Assembly: GCF_009760405.1 (NCBI RefSeq)
Contig: NZ_WRPP01000012.1
Location: 62,001 to 126,000 of the forward strand
Source: Nocardia terrae
Lineage (GTDB): Bacteria > Actinomycetota > Actinomycetes > Mycobacteriales > Mycobacteriaceae
DNA: 64,000 bases
Reading direction: 5' to 3'
Positions within the stretch are counted from its first letter, which is position 1. Every line of letters begins with the position of its first letter. A model generated the notes under the pieces. That model saw only the letters and a program-made list of their open reading frames with translations, ran no database searches and was not told where the DNA came from. Below are positions 1 through 9,599 of the stretch, in pieces. The translations under genes were made by a program, and so were the position numbers.

Positions 1-1205
<1,205 letters not shown>

Positions 1206-1247
1206 GGGCGCGTCTCCTCAGGCCGGTATGTCTCCGGTCGCAGGCTA

Positions 1248-2450
1248 CTACTTGCTGTTGAGATCCCGACGCGCCGCGACCTTGGACGACAGGCCGTGGA
1301 TCTGCACGAAGCCCTTGGCCAGCGACTGGTCGAAGGTGTCGCCCTCGTCGTAGGTGGCCAGGTTGAAGTCGTAGAGCGACTCGTCGGAGCGACGGCCGTT
1401 GACCACCACATTGCCGCCGTGCAGCACCATGCGGATCTCACCGGAGACGTGCTGCTGGGTCTCGCTCACGAACGCGTCCAGCGCGCGCTTGAGCGGCGAG
1501 TACCACAGGCCGTCGTACACCAGCTCGCCCCAGCGCTGCTCGACCTGCCGCTTGTAGCGGCCCAGCTCGCGCTCGATGGTGACCGCTTCCATCTCCTGGT
1601 GGGCGGCGATGAGCGCGATCGCGCCCGGGGCCTCGTAGATCTCGCGGCTCTTGATGCCGACGAGCCGGTCCTCGACCATGTCGAGGCGGCCCACGCCCTG
1701 GCGGCCGGCGCGCTTGTTCAGCTCGGTGATGGCCTCGAGCATGGTGACCGGGCGGCCGTCGATGGCGACCGGGACACCCTTGTCGAAGGTGACGATGAGC
1801 TCGTCGGGCGCCTCGAAGTTGACGGTCGGGTCGACGGTGTAGTCGTAGACGTCCTTGGTCGGCGCGTTCCACAGGTCCTCGAGGAACCCGGTCTCGACCG
1901 CGCGGCCCCACAGGTTCTGGTCGATGGAGAACGGCGACTTCTTGGACACGTTGATCGGCAGGTTGTTCTCACCCGCGAACTCGATGGCCTTCTCACGGGT
2001 CCAGGCGTAGTCGCGGACCGGCGCGATGACCTTCAGATCGGGCGCGAGCGCGCCGATGCCGACCTCGAAGCGGACCTGGTCGTTGCCCTTGCCGGTGCAG
2101 CCGTGCGAGACGGTGTCGGCGCCGTGGTACTCGGCGGCCTCGACCAGGTGCTTGACGATCAGCGGCCGGGAGATGGCCGAGACCAGCGGGTAGCGGCCCA
2201 TGTAGAGGGCGTTGGCCTGGATGGTCGGCAGGCAGTATTCGTTGGCGAACTCGTCGCGGGCGTCCACGACGATGGACTCGACCGCGCCGCAGTCCAGCGC
2301 GCGCTGGCGCACGTCGTTCATGTCCTCGCCACCCTGGCCGAGATCGATGGCGACGGCGACGACCTCGGCGCCGGTCTCCTTCGCGATCCAGCTGATGGCG
2401 ACAGAGGTGTCCAGCCCGCCGGAGTAGGCGAGTACGACGCGCTTCGTCAT
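1248..2450 (-). CDS. argG: Argininosuccinate synthase
   Basis: A 400-residue enzyme that condenses citrulline and aspartate with ATP to argininosuccinate. The N-terminal [14 protein letters not shown] is the PP-loop ATP-pyrophosphatase motif. Further family blocks include [47 protein letters not shown] and [12 protein letters not shown]. The frame is open upstream to 2594, but the ATG at 2450 gives the canonical [12 protein letters not shown] start and has GAGGAG ten bases upstream. The gene is about 20 kb from argR, unlike the usual argRGH order. A putative ArgR operator lies about 100 bp upstream. It is followed by the methyltransferase gene and argH on the same strand. Confidence 0.98.
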   Translation of the reverse strand: MTKRVVLAYSGGLDTSVAISWIAKETGAEVVAVAIDLGQGGEDMNDVRQRALDCGAVESIVVDARDEFANEYCLPTIQANALYMGRYPLVSAISRPLIVKHLVEAAEYHGADTVSHGCTGKGNDQVRFEVGIGALAPDLKVIAPVRDYAWTREKAIEFAGENNLPINVSKKSPFSIDQNLWGRAVETGFLEDLWNAPTKDVYDYTVDPTVNFEAPDELIVTFDKGVPVAIDGRPVTMLEAITELNKRAGRQGVGRLDMVEDRLVGIKSREIYEAPGAIALIAAHQEMEAVTIERELGRYKRQVEQRWGELVYDGLWYSPLKRALDAFVSETQQHVSGEIRMVLHGGNVVVNGRRSDESLYDFNLATYDEGDTFDQSLAKGFVQIHGLSSKVAARRDLNSK

Positions 2451-2550
2451 AGTCCGTGTGCTCCTCGATTGTGCGTATAGGTCCTCGACCGGTGCGCTCG
2501 AGTCGCGAGCCGTTCCCAGCTCCGCGTGGCGCGCTCCGTCGTCCTGCAAA

Positions 2551-2585
2551 TGATTATGCACGACGATGCAATCCCATTCATAACC
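2551..2585 (-). promoter_or_regulatory. Putative ArgR operator (ARG boxes) upstream of argG
   Basis: This segment and the one in front of argC (28166-28200) share tgattatgcacgac, then tgcaa, then cattca[t/c]aac with the same spacing, the only extended similarity between the two promoter regions. Inside it, TGCAA-4-ATTCA fits the TGAAT-4-ATTCA layout of classical ARG boxes, and a second overlapping TGCA-containing imperfect palindrome precedes it. ArgR is encoded in the window at 22383-22862. The site lies about 100 bp from the argG start and 107 bp from the divergent tam-like gene, so it might touch both promoters. Confidence 0.75.
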
Positions 2586-2691
2586 GGGTCCCACACCCGG
2601 CGAAACCGACCGCTAATTCTTGCACCGGCACCCGGAGCGGAATACAGTACGGACGTACGGTTTGGGAAATTCGACGTGATCGGAGCGGCCC

Positions 2692-3495
2692 ATGTGGGAT
2701 CCGGACAAGTACCTCGCCTTCGACGACCTGCGCGCGCGGCCGTTCTTCGACCTGGTGAATCGGGTGGGAGCGAGCAAGCCGCGGCGAGTGGCGGACCTGG
2801 GTTGCGGACCCGGGAATCTGACGGTCAGCCTGGCCGAGCGATGGCCGGAGGCGGTGCTCGAAGCATTCGACTCCTCGCCCGAAATGGTCGCCGCGGCAAG
2901 GGAACACGGGATCGACGCCACGGTGGCCGATGTGCGGGAGTGGATGCCCGCGCCGGACACGGATGTCGTGGTGACCAATGCGGTGCTGCAGTGGGTGCCG
3001 GATCATCTCGCGCTGCTGCCCGATTGGATCGCGGCACTGCCGGAAGGCGCGTGGTTCGCGCTGCAGGTACCCGGAAACTTCGACGCGCCTTCACATCTCG
3101 CGATTCACGGACTCGCGTCCACCGAGCGCTGGTTCGACAAGCTGGCGGAGGCCGGCATTCTCGAACGGCAGGCCGTGCCGGACCCGGCGGGGTATGCCGA
3201 GGTGCTGACCGCGGCCGGATGCCGGGTCGACGCCTGGGAGACAACCTATTTGCAGCCGCTCACGGGCGAGGATCCGGTGCTGGAATGGCTGACGGGCACC
3301 GCGTTGCGGCCGGTGCGGGACGCCCTCGACGATGCCGACTGGCAGGCCTTCCGCGCCGAGCTCGCCCCGATGCTGCGCTCGGTCTACCCCCGCCAGCCCG
3401 ACGGCACCACATGGCTGCCGTTTCGCCGGGTGTTCGCGGTAGCGCACAAAGACTCCCGATCACCGGGCGCGCCCGGTCCGGCTGTGTCACGCTGA
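2692..3495 (+). CDS. tam: Trans-aconitate 2-methyltransferase-like SAM methyltransferase
   Basis: A 267-residue class I methyltransferase closely resembling trans-aconitate 2-methyltransferase (methyl transfer from SAM to trans-aconitate, thought to relieve aconitase inhibition). Seen: MWDPDKYLAFDDLRARPF at the N-terminus, SAM motif VADLGCGPGNLT near residue 35, acidic strand end EAFDSSPEM, and the family block TNAVLQWVPDHLALLPDW. The typical length is about 255-265 residues. It starts at ATG 2692 and is divergent from argG. The next gene is a short hypothetical frame 38 bp downstream. The family is firm; the exact substrate is inferred from similarity. Confidence 0.88.
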   Translation: MWDPDKYLAFDDLRARPFFDLVNRVGASKPRRVADLGCGPGNLTVSLAERWPEAVLEAFDSSPEMVAAAREHGIDATVADVREWMPAPDTDVVVTNAVLQWVPDHLALLPDWIAALPEGAWFALQVPGNFDAPSHLAIHGLASTERWFDKLAEAGILERQAVPDPAGYAEVLTAAGCRVDAWETTYLQPLTGEDPVLEWLTGTALRPVRDALDDADWQAFRAELAPMLRSVYPRQPDGTTWLPFRRVFAVAHKDSRSPGAPGPAVSR

Positions 3496-3532
3496 AGATC
3501 GTCACCCCCCCGCGCACACCGGAGGATCAGCC

Positions 3533-3694
3533 ATGCTCTCGACACTCGCCCAGAACGTCGGAACCCTAGGCCACGACATCTTGTCCATCGGCTCGGCCGC
3601 ACTGCAGTTCGCGCAGGACCTCATCACCTCGGGCGGCACCGGCCAGGGCGGCGGCGTCGGCACCTACCCGCCCGGCCAGTACCCGCTGAACTGA
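3533..3694 (+). CDS. Small hypothetical protein, 53 residues
   Basis: A short frame that begins with ATG eight bases after a strong GGAGG (3521-3525) and ends just before a strong bidirectional terminator hairpin (3713-3752). The predicted peptide has an amphipathic N-terminal half, a Gly-rich middle (GGTGQGGGVG) and a Tyr/Pro C-terminus (TYPPGQYPLN). No cysteines, signal peptide or known domain are visible. The ribosome-binding site and the terminator are the reasons to call it. It could be the distal gene of a tam operon. The function is unknown. Confidence 0.6.
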   Translation: MLSTLAQNVGTLGHDILSIGSAALQFAQDLITSGGTGQGGGVGTYPPGQYPLN

Positions 3695-3712
3695 CAACTC
3701 GGCTCTTCGCGT

Positions 3713-3752
3713 GAATCGGTGGCGGCATCACCCTGGATGCCGTCACCGATTC
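3713..3752. terminator. Bidirectional terminator hairpin between converging genes
   Basis: Arms GAATCGGTGGCGGCATC (3713-3729) and GATGCCGTCACCGATTC (3736-3752) pair over 17 positions with one G-U wobble and a six-base loop. It lies between the stop of the small frame at 3694 and the stop of the lipase gene at 3759. A near-copy of the same hairpin sits at 6362-6400. Confidence 0.8.
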
Positions 3753-3758
3753 TCTGCG

Positions 3759-4484
3759 TCACGGACAGTCGGTCCTCAGCGGAACGCCCCGCAATGCGGT
3801 GTCGATCAATTGCCGCAGCGCACCGTCGATCGGCTCCTCGCCGTGGGAGACAGTACGTCCCGGACAGAACGATTGAATGCCGATATTCACCGCTCCGGGC
3901 AGCGAATTCTTTTCCGCGCCAGCGCTTTCGGAGTAGAAGTGATACGCGGCGAGGCCGGGCGGCACCGCGGGGTCCGCATTCAGTCGAGTCAGGAAATCCG
4001 AGCCGGGAACCAGATCCCGGCAACCAGGTGACACCAGCGCACAGACCGAGGCCAGGTCGTCACCCTGCTCGGGGGTGCCGTAGTCGACATACGTGCCCAC
4101 TGTGTCGAATCCGCCTAGGAACTTCACGTAATACCGCTGCGCGAGCCCGCCCATCGAATGCCCGACCAGATCGACGCGCGCGGCACCCGTCTGCCCGCGG
4201 ATCTCGGCGACCTTGCCGGCCAGCGCCTGCGCGGACTCCGGGATCGCCGCTGTCCCTGTGGGATTCCCGCTCAGCACCATCGAGAACGCGGTGTACCCCT
4301 GCCCGGTGAGCCAGATCCGGAAACTCTCCAGGCGCCCCTCGTCCGCGGCGATACCGCCGATCAGCAGCACCGGATCACGCGGCGGACCGTCCGCGTTCGC
4401 GGTTCCGGGCCGTCCCAGGAGAACTCCGATGGCCGCGGACAGCGTGAGCACGGTCGAGCATGCGATTCGTACCAGGGAGGACAT
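3759..4484 (-). CDS. Secreted alpha/beta-hydrolase, class 2 lipase-type
   Basis: A 241-residue exported lipase/esterase. A cleavable signal peptide is clear: MSSLVRIACSTVLTLSAAIG followed by VLLGRPGTANA and a likely cut near ANA-DG. The mature part has DPVLLIGGIAADEG (oxyanion-hole region), the nucleophile elbow VGHSMGG, YVDYGTPEQGDD typical of class 2 lipases, and VSHGEEPIDGALR near the end with the candidate catalytic His. Cysteines in SVCALVSPGC and SFCPG could form disulfides. The frame is open to 4613, but ATG 4484 opens the signal peptide and has an AGG-rich site upstream. Substrate unknown. Confidence 0.82.
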   Translation of the reverse strand: MSSLVRIACSTVLTLSAAIGVLLGRPGTANADGPPRDPVLLIGGIAADEGRLESFRIWLTGQGYTAFSMVLSGNPTGTAAIPESAQALAGKVAEIRGQTGAARVDLVGHSMGGLAQRYYVKFLGGFDTVGTYVDYGTPEQGDDLASVCALVSPGCRDLVPGSDFLTRLNADPAVPPGLAAYHFYSESAGAEKNSLPGAVNIGIQSFCPGRTVSHGEEPIDGALRQLIDTALRGVPLRTDCP

Positions 4485-4591
4485 CGACCTGCCTTCATGG
4501 AGATCCCGACCGCCATGTCGCACCGACCTTAGCAACGCCCGCGACACGCAGGACACCATGGCCGCGGCGCATGTTGCCCGACGGCTGTGGA

Positions 4592-5401
4592 TCAGCGGTG
4601 CTCGGCCATCCATTCCCGCAAGGTGAGCAGGTTCGGGTGGAGTCGGCGGAGGGCGGGGATGTCGGCTCGGTAGCCGGATTCGCCGAACCAGAAGAACATT
4701 CGCGATTCGGGGCCCATCATGCGGAGCAGGCGTTGCGGCATGCGGAGATAGGCGCGGCCGGTGATGGCGGAGATCTCCGGGACGGCGAGTTCGTCACCGG
4801 CGATTTCCAGTGCGCGGCCGAGATATTCGTCCGGATCGGCGAACGCCAGGGCGGCGAAGACGCCGATATCGCGCACCGAGATCATTTGCAGGGTTTTGTT
4901 CTCACCGAGTACGGACGCCAGCATGCCCAGGCCGATCGACGCCACCATCGGTGTCGCGAATCCCTCCATATAGCTGGTCGGGCGCAGCATGGTCGCCGGT
5001 AGGCCGAGTTCTCGAATTCGCTGTTCCACCAGCCATTTATTGTCGAAGTGCGGAATGCCGCGCACGCGTTCCACACCGCCCACCGACGAATAGACATAGT
5101 GCTCGACTCCGGCCCGGGCCGCCGCCTCGGCGAGCGCGATCCCGCGTTCGGCTTCCCTGCCTCCGCGTGGCCCGACGCCGAACACCCCGTAGACGCCGCG
5201 CAGGACGTCGGCGAGTTCGTCGGGCCGGTCCAGATCGGCGGCCACCAGCTCGATTCCGTCGCGCCCCAGGGCTTTCGCCCGGGCACTGTCCGGCTTTCGC
5301 GTGGCGGCCCGAATCCTCCACTCCCCCTCCGCTGCTCGCAGCGCCGCCACGACCGCGCCGCCCTGATGCCCGGTGGCCCCGGTGACCAGGATCGTCTTCA
5401 T
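4592..5401 (-). CDS. NmrA-like NAD(P)-binding protein (atypical short-chain dehydrogenase)
   Basis: A 269-residue Rossmann-fold protein of the NmrA/HSCARG family, which sense or reduce with NAD(P). The N-terminal dinucleotide motif TGATGHQGGAVV, the RAATRKPDSARA segment after beta-2, and VYSSVGGVERV followed by HFDNKWLVEQ (family K in place of the classical YxxxK) are visible. It is divergent from a MarR regulator across an 83-bp region containing duplicated TTACCTAG sites, so it is probably controlled by that regulator. Whether it is an enzyme or a redox sensor cannot be told from sequence. Confidence 0.85.
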   Translation of the reverse strand: MKTILVTGATGHQGGAVVAALRAAEGEWRIRAATRKPDSARAKALGRDGIELVAADLDRPDELADVLRGVYGVFGVGPRGGREAERGIALAEAAARAGVEHYVYSSVGGVERVRGIPHFDNKWLVEQRIRELGLPATMLRPTSYMEGFATPMVASIGLGMLASVLGENKTLQMISVRDIGVFAALAFADPDEYLGRALEIAGDELAVPEISAITGRAYLRMPQRLLRMMGPESRMFFWFGESGYRADIPALRRLHPNLLTLREWMAEHR

Positions 5402-5418
5402 GATTACTCCCTGGATAT

Positions 5419-5441
5419 TTACCTAGCAGATAGTTACCTAG
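5419..5441. promoter_or_regulatory. Duplicated TTACCTAG sites in the NmrA/MarR divergent promoter
   Basis: TTACCTAG occurs at 5419-5426 and 5434-5441, a 15-bp repeat period, between the divergent starts at 5401 and 5485. This is the likely operator for the adjacent MarR protein. Downstream, TAGACT (5472-5477) is a good -10 for a leaderless MarR transcript beginning at the ATG at 5485. Confidence 0.5.
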
Positions 5442-5484
5442 TTCATTATCACCACATTCATCGATGCTCGCTAGACTCGAGGAC

Positions 5485-5925
5485 ATGACAAGGACCCGGC
5501 GTACCGACGTGACCGCCGCAGAACTGGGCGAACTGCTGCAGAAGGCTTCTCACGCCTTCGCCCGCCGCGGCATCGCGGGCTTCGCCGCCCACGACCTCTC
5601 CCCCGCCCGCGTCCGGCTCATCGTCACCGTCGGCGAGGCACCCGATATCCGCATGCGTGAACTCGCCGAGCGGCTCGGCGTCACCGCCCGTGCCGTCACC
5701 CCGCTCGTCGACCGCCTCGAACGCGAGGGCCTGATCACCCGCACCCCCGACGCCGCCGACCGCCGCGCCTTCCGCCTGGCCCTCACCGCGGCGGGTGAGC
5801 GGGCGCGAACAACTATCAGCAACCTCCAAGAATCGGTCAGCGCAACGGCTTTCGCCGCCTTCTCCGCAGGTGAGAGGGCACAGCTGGCCGGGTTGCTGGC
5901 CAAGTTCCTCGACTCGGGCAGCTAG
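5485..5925 (+). CDS. MarR-family transcriptional regulator
   Basis: A 146-residue winged-helix regulator. The segment MRELAERLGVTARAVTPLVD is the recognition-helix region, and EREGLITRTPDAADRRAFRL is the MarR wing with its DxxDRR signature. The frame is open from 5464 (seven more residues). I prefer ATG 5485 because TAGACT at 5472-5477 is placed as a -10 for a transcript starting at that ATG; no Shine-Dalgarno supports 5464. It is divergent from the NmrA-like gene and probably represses it and itself. The ligand is unknown. Confidence 0.87.
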   Translation: MTRTRRTDVTAAELGELLQKASHAFARRGIAGFAAHDLSPARVRLIVTVGEAPDIRMRELAERLGVTARAVTPLVDRLEREGLITRTPDAADRRAFRLALTAAGERARTTISNLQESVSATAFAAFSAGERAQLAGLLAKFLDSGS

Positions 5926-6035
5926 CCCGAAACACGGCCGTATCCTCCCGGCCACATCTCGTTGCGAGGATGTCGGGCGTTCTACAGGATCTCCACGCCC
6001 GGATCGCCGGGTGCGGAATCAGCACGGAGGATTCG

Positions 6036-6338
6036 ATGAAGTTGCGTATTGCCGGAGTTCTGGGCGCTGCCGCGGTAGCCGGGATGGTCGCGGTGCTCGT
6101 GCCGGGAATCGCCGGCGCGTCGACCGGCACTCTGACCTCCAATGGCCGGGTGCTGGTGGACCCGACCGGATGCGTCAGCATCATGGTGACCGATATGGAC
6201 ACCACGGTGGTATCCAACGGAACCGACCAGGACGCCACCTTCTATGCGAGCCACGACTGCTCGGGCGACCCCCTCGGCACCGTGGCGGCGGGCAACAGCG
6301 GCACGCCGCCCATGGCGGGCAGCTTCTCGATCCAGTAG
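6036..6338 (+). CDS. Small secreted protein, 100 residues
   Basis: It starts at ATG 6036 behind GGAGG (6025-6029). The N-terminus MKLRIAGVLGAAAVAGMVAV with GIAGAS is a signal peptide with a likely cut after AGA. The mature part of about 70 residues has two cysteines (PTGCVSIMV and SHDCSGDPLG) that could form one disulfide and is rich in Thr, Ser and Gly, which suggests a compact beta domain outside the cell. No named family is recognised. A strong terminator hairpin follows at 6362-6400. Confidence 0.75.
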   Translation: MKLRIAGVLGAAAVAGMVAVLVPGIAGASTGTLTSNGRVLVDPTGCVSIMVTDMDTTVVSNGTDQDATFYASHDCSGDPLGTVAAGNSGTPPMAGSFSIQ

Positions 6339-6361
6339 CGGCCAACTATCGGCAAACCCGC

Positions 6362-6400
6362 GAATCGGCGGCGGCATCATGATGATGTCGCCGCCGATTC
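6362..6400. terminator. Bidirectional terminator hairpin
   Basis: Arms GAATCGGCGGCGGCATC (6362-6378) and GATGTCGCCGCCGATTC (6384-6400) pair over 17 positions with one G-U pair and a five-base loop. It lies between the stop of the secreted protein (6338) and the stop of the converging DoxX-like gene (6403). It is nearly the same sequence as the hairpin at 3713-3752. Confidence 0.8.
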
Positions 6401-6402
6401 CA

Positions 6403-6819
6403 TTAGGACCACCGCCCCGGCTGGAGCACGTCCACCCAGTCCGCCGGCCAGGTGGCCAGCACGACGATCGCCATGACGACCAGATGCAGCGGCGCGGCGA
6501 AACTCTCCTTGGGCCCATGGTGATTCACGATATGAGTGACCACGGCGCCGGTCAGCACGAGGACCAGCACGGCTGCGCCGAGAAAGCGCGACTCGTGGTA
6601 CGGGAGTACCAGCAATAGCGCACACCCGCCCTCGATCCCGCCGACGACGAATCGGAACCACGCGGGCCGGCCCCACTCCGGGAATCTGACCGAGTAGGCG
6701 GGCCCGAAAAGCGTGGGGCCGGACCAGAACTTGGTCACCGCCCCCATCAGGAACTCGAACGCGAGGAACCACAGCAAGCCGGTCGCGACCCATCCGGGCC
6801 AGGTGTGCGCAATTGTCAT
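6403..6819 (-). CDS. DoxX-like integral membrane protein
   Basis: A 138-residue protein with four predicted membrane spans: WVATGLLWFLAFEFLMGAV, the FRFVVGGIEGGCALLLVL region, LGAAVLVLVLTGAVVTHIV and LHLVVMAIVVLATW. Length, topology and the FxxxGxxKFW-like segment after helix 1 fit the DoxX/DoxX-like family. ATG 6819 opens the first helix; the extra residues to 6900 are charged and poorly supported. It is monocistronic, divergent from the conservon promoter region, and ends in a shared terminator. Function unknown. Confidence 0.7.
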   Translation of the reverse strand: MTIAHTWPGWVATGLLWFLAFEFLMGAVTKFWSGPTLFGPAYSVRFPEWGRPAWFRFVVGGIEGGCALLLVLPYHESRFLGAAVLVLVLTGAVVTHIVNHHGPKESFAAPLHLVVMAIVVLATWPADWVDVLQPGRWS

Positions 6820-7040
6820 ATCTCCATGACCGGCCGCCCGCCGGGAATGTGACGCACCCGAGTCGGTCAGTCGACAGTTAAGTACTTGCATTGAAATCAA
6901 TCAGATCTCGAGTTGACTCGCGATGGGCGGTATGGGAACTTTCAGACGGTTCCGTGGGCTCGATTTGGAACACTCACGGGTTTTCAGAGGAGCAGCAGGT
7001 AGTGCGTCCACGTCTGTGGCGGGAAAAGTCAAGGGACAGA

Positions 7041-9566
7041 ATGGAGTCCGGGTCCGCGTCGACAACCGATGCGCAGCCGGTACCCGGGGTTGCATTTACC
7101 GGGATATTGCGCGCCCGGACAATTCGCGGTCAGCTCTCCCGAATCTTGGCGTTCGCTTTGATTTTGGTTGTTGTTCCCTTGGCAGCGACCGTGCAACGGG
7201 CGTATAAGGACTACCGCGAATCCGACGACACCTCGCAGTCGGTGTCAATGGCACTGAACGTTCAGGATTTGACCGACCAGATCCAGCGGGAACTCGGCCT
7301 GAGCAACGGGCTACTGGGTGGCGACAACAGTTTGGCGCAGCCGCTGGTCGCCCAGCGGCGCACGGTCGACCACACCCTCGATCTGGTCAAGACCGCCGCG
7401 GCCGGCGACGCACCGGGCGCGGATCAGGTCCGGGCGGCCCTGGCTCAGCTGAACCTGTTGTCCAACACCCGAACCCAGGTCGACACCCGCCGCGTCAGCC
7501 GCCCCGTCGTGCTCCAGTTCTACGGCGACGCCGTGAGCTCGCTCAATCGGCTCACCCTCGGCCTGGATCGCGCCAATGACGCCCAGCTCGAGCGCGGGCT
7601 GCAGGCGTTCTACGCCCTCGGCTCGGTCAAGGAGCAGTTCGACAAGGAGCGCGGCTTCCTCAACGGCGTCTTCGTGGCCGGGCACTTCTCCGGCGGCGAA
7701 TACGGCCAGTTCATGGAGATCCGCTCGGCCAAACAGTCCGCGCTGCAATCGTTTTCCCGCTTCGCCGACAAGGATCGCCAGGGCGATCTGGACGAGGCCA
7801 TGCGCGGCGACGACGCCACCCGCGTCGATCAGGACGAGAGCGTCGCGCTGGCCTCCGGCGACGGCCCACTGGCCCGCCCGGTGGATCCGGCGACCTGGTG
7901 GAGCAAGCTGACCGCCGTCATCGACGCGCAGCGCACCGTGCAGAAGACCATCGGCGACGACATCCGTTCGCGCGCAGCACAGTTGCGCGATTCCGCGCAG
8001 ACCTCGCTGATCGTGTTCCTGGCCGGTGCCGCCATCGCCATCGCGGCCATGATCGCGCTGGTCCTCGCCTCCGTGCGCGCCCTGGTGCGACCGCTGGCCG
8101 CCCTCGCCGGAGAGGCCGACGAGGTGGCGTCGCGGCGGTTGCCGCAGGTCATCGACGCGTGGTCGAACGCGGTCGACAGCACCCCGGACGCACCCGAGGC
8201 GGTGCGCACGCCACACGGCGCGAGCGCCGAGATCGCCGCGGTCGCGGGCGCGCTGGATCGCGTGCAGTCCACGGCATTCGAGCTCGCCTCGCAGCAGGCG
8301 CTGGTGCGGCGCAACACCATCGAGTCGATGGGCAGCCTGGCGCGCCGCAATCAGAAGCTGGTGCACCGGCAGCTCGCCCTGATCAGCCACTTCGAGCGCG
8401 AGGAGCTCGACCCGCAGGGCCTGGCCAACCTGTTCGAGCTCGATCACCTGGCCACCCGCATGCGCCGTAATGCCGAGAGCCTGCTGGTGCTGGTGGGCGA
8501 GAACAGCCCGCGGCGGATGCCGCAGCCGATCTCGCTGGTCAACGTGATCCGCGCGGGCATGTCGGAGGTCGACGACTACCGCCGGGTGGTGCTGCGCCGG
8601 ATCGAGGACGTGTTCATCGTCGGCGTGGCGGCCAGCGAGCTCTCGCACATGCTCGCCGAGCTGCTCGAGAACGGATTGGCCTTCTCCCCACCGGATCTCG
8701 ATGTCGAGGTCTACGGTCGCCGCTCCGCGCAGGGGTATCTGCTGGCGGTGGTCGACCACGGCGTCGGCATGTCGCCCGAGCAGCTCGCGCAGTCCAATGC
8801 CAAGCTGCGCGGCGAGCAGGACTTCATCGTCGCGCCGACCCGCTATCTCGGCCACTACGTGGTGGGCCGGCTGGCCCAGCGCCTGGGCATCGAGATCGAG
8901 CTGAACACCTCGCCGGTCAGCGGCATCGTCGCGCGGCTGACACTGCCGGCGGAATTGCTTGCCGCCGACGGTGATCAGCGGATCGAGACCGTGCAGGAGC
9001 CGACCGCGAGCACCCCGGTGGAACCGACCTGGGGCTCGGATCCGGCACCGGTGAGCGCCGCGGCGATCGAGGCTCCGCCCGCGAGCCGCGCCGAGGGCTT
9101 CCCTCGCCATTCCGGCGGGCCGGTGACCGGAGTCCATGCTGCGCAAGGAGATCCCGGCCAGCGGTACGCCGGGATCGCGGGCGGGACGCGGGCCGGGATG
9201 ACCAGTGAAGCCGCGGTGGTCAGCGAGGCCGCGAAAGAGACGGGTGGCGCCGTAAGCGAAAGCCCGCGCGTCACGCCCCGCGCCGCGGCGCCGGAATCCT
9301 CCGACCGGGCCACGACCCGCAACGGTCTGGTCAGGCGCAACAAGGCGGGTCGCGGCGCGACGACCGCACCGCAGTCGCGCCCGGCGCCCGAGCCCGCCCC
9401 GCCGCCGCGCCAGGAGCCGGTGGCCGATCGCACCCCCGAGCAGACCCGTTCCATGCTGACCGCCTTCCGGGCCGGGCACGAGCGCGCCACCGAGATCTAT
9501 ACGACCTCTTCTCGCCTGTTCCCGGTCTCCGGCGAGATATCTTCCCGCACAAACGATTCCGTCTAA
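7041..9566 (+). CDS. Conservon sensor histidine kinase-like protein (CvnA type, NIT domain)
   Basis: An 841-residue membrane protein heading a conservon. One membrane span near residue 30-50 (ILAFALILVVVPLAA), an extracytoplasmic NIT-type helical sensor region (about 60-310), a second span (SLIVFLAGAAIAIAAMIALV), a linker, a DHp-like stretch with NTIESMGSLARRNQKLVHRQ, and a HATPase_c domain (AELLENGLAFSPP; VDHGVGMSPEQL) are seen. The classic phospho-acceptor His region is degenerate, as in other conservons. The long Pro/Ala-rich tail contains a REP-like DNA segment (9108-9202). ATG 7041 has AAGGGA upstream. A roadblock protein, a DUF742 protein and a GTPase follow immediately. Confidence 0.87.
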   Translation: MESGSASTTDAQPVPGVAFTGILRARTIRGQLSRILAFALILVVVPLAATVQRAYKDYRESDDTSQSVSMALNVQDLTDQIQRELGLSNGLLGGDNSLAQPLVAQRRTVDHTLDLVKTAAAGDAPGADQVRAALAQLNLLSNTRTQVDTRRVSRPVVLQFYGDAVSSLNRLTLGLDRANDAQLERGLQAFYALGSVKEQFDKERGFLNGVFVAGHFSGGEYGQFMEIRSAKQSALQSFSRFADKDRQGDLDEAMRGDDATRVDQDESVALASGDGPLARPVDPATWWSKLTAVIDAQRTVQKTIGDDIRSRAAQLRDSAQTSLIVFLAGAAIAIAAMIALVLASVRALVRPLAALAGEADEVASRRLPQVIDAWSNAVDSTPDAPEAVRTPHGASAEIAAVAGALDRVQSTAFELASQQALVRRNTIESMGSLARRNQKLVHRQLALISHFEREELDPQGLANLFELDHLATRMRRNAESLLVLVGENSPRRMPQPISLVNVIRAGMSEVDDYRRVVLRRIEDVFIVGVAASELSHMLAELLENGLAFSPPDLDVEVYGRRSAQGYLLAVVDHGVGMSPEQLAQSNAKLRGEQDFIVAPTRYLGHYVVGRLAQRLGIEIELNTSPVSGIVARLTLPAELLAADGDQRIETVQEPTASTPVEPTWGSDPAPVSAAAIEAPPASRAEGFPRHSGGPVTGVHAAQGDPGQRYAGIAGGTRAGMTSEAAVVSEAAKETGGAVSESPRVTPRAAAPESSDRATTRNGLVRRNKAGRGATTAPQSRPAPEPAPPPRQEPVADRTPEQTRSMLTAFRAGHERATEIYTTSSRLFPVSGEISSRTNDSV
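9108..9202 (+). repeat. REP-like imperfect palindrome inside the conservon kinase gene
   Basis: The sequence runs cattccggcgggccgg, then accggagtcca, atcccggcc and gccgggatgacc, an array of CCGG-cored half-sites ending in GGGATGACC. The same layout occurs twice in the PLP-enzyme gene (43916-43989 and 44181-44255). It is translated in frame as part of the disordered C-terminal tail. Boundaries are approximate. Confidence 0.5.
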
Positions 9567-9599
9567 CCACACTTTCACGACGATCCGAGAGGAGTACCG

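Noticed and set aside
2526-3569. A 347-codon plus-strand frame and other long frames opposite or across argG, argB, argC and pheT.
   Set aside because: They are rich in Arg, Ala and Gly with no family motifs, and the overlapping frames encode clear enzymes; typical high-GC shadows.
3940-4010. A stretch in the lipase gene resembling a REP element.
   Set aside because: Only isolated similarity; no paired CCGG half-sites and it lies in conserved coding sequence.
6880-6901. Short palindromes AAGTACTT and ATTGA-AA-TCAAT before the conservon as operators.
   Set aside because: Too short and unsupported by position relative to a clear promoter.
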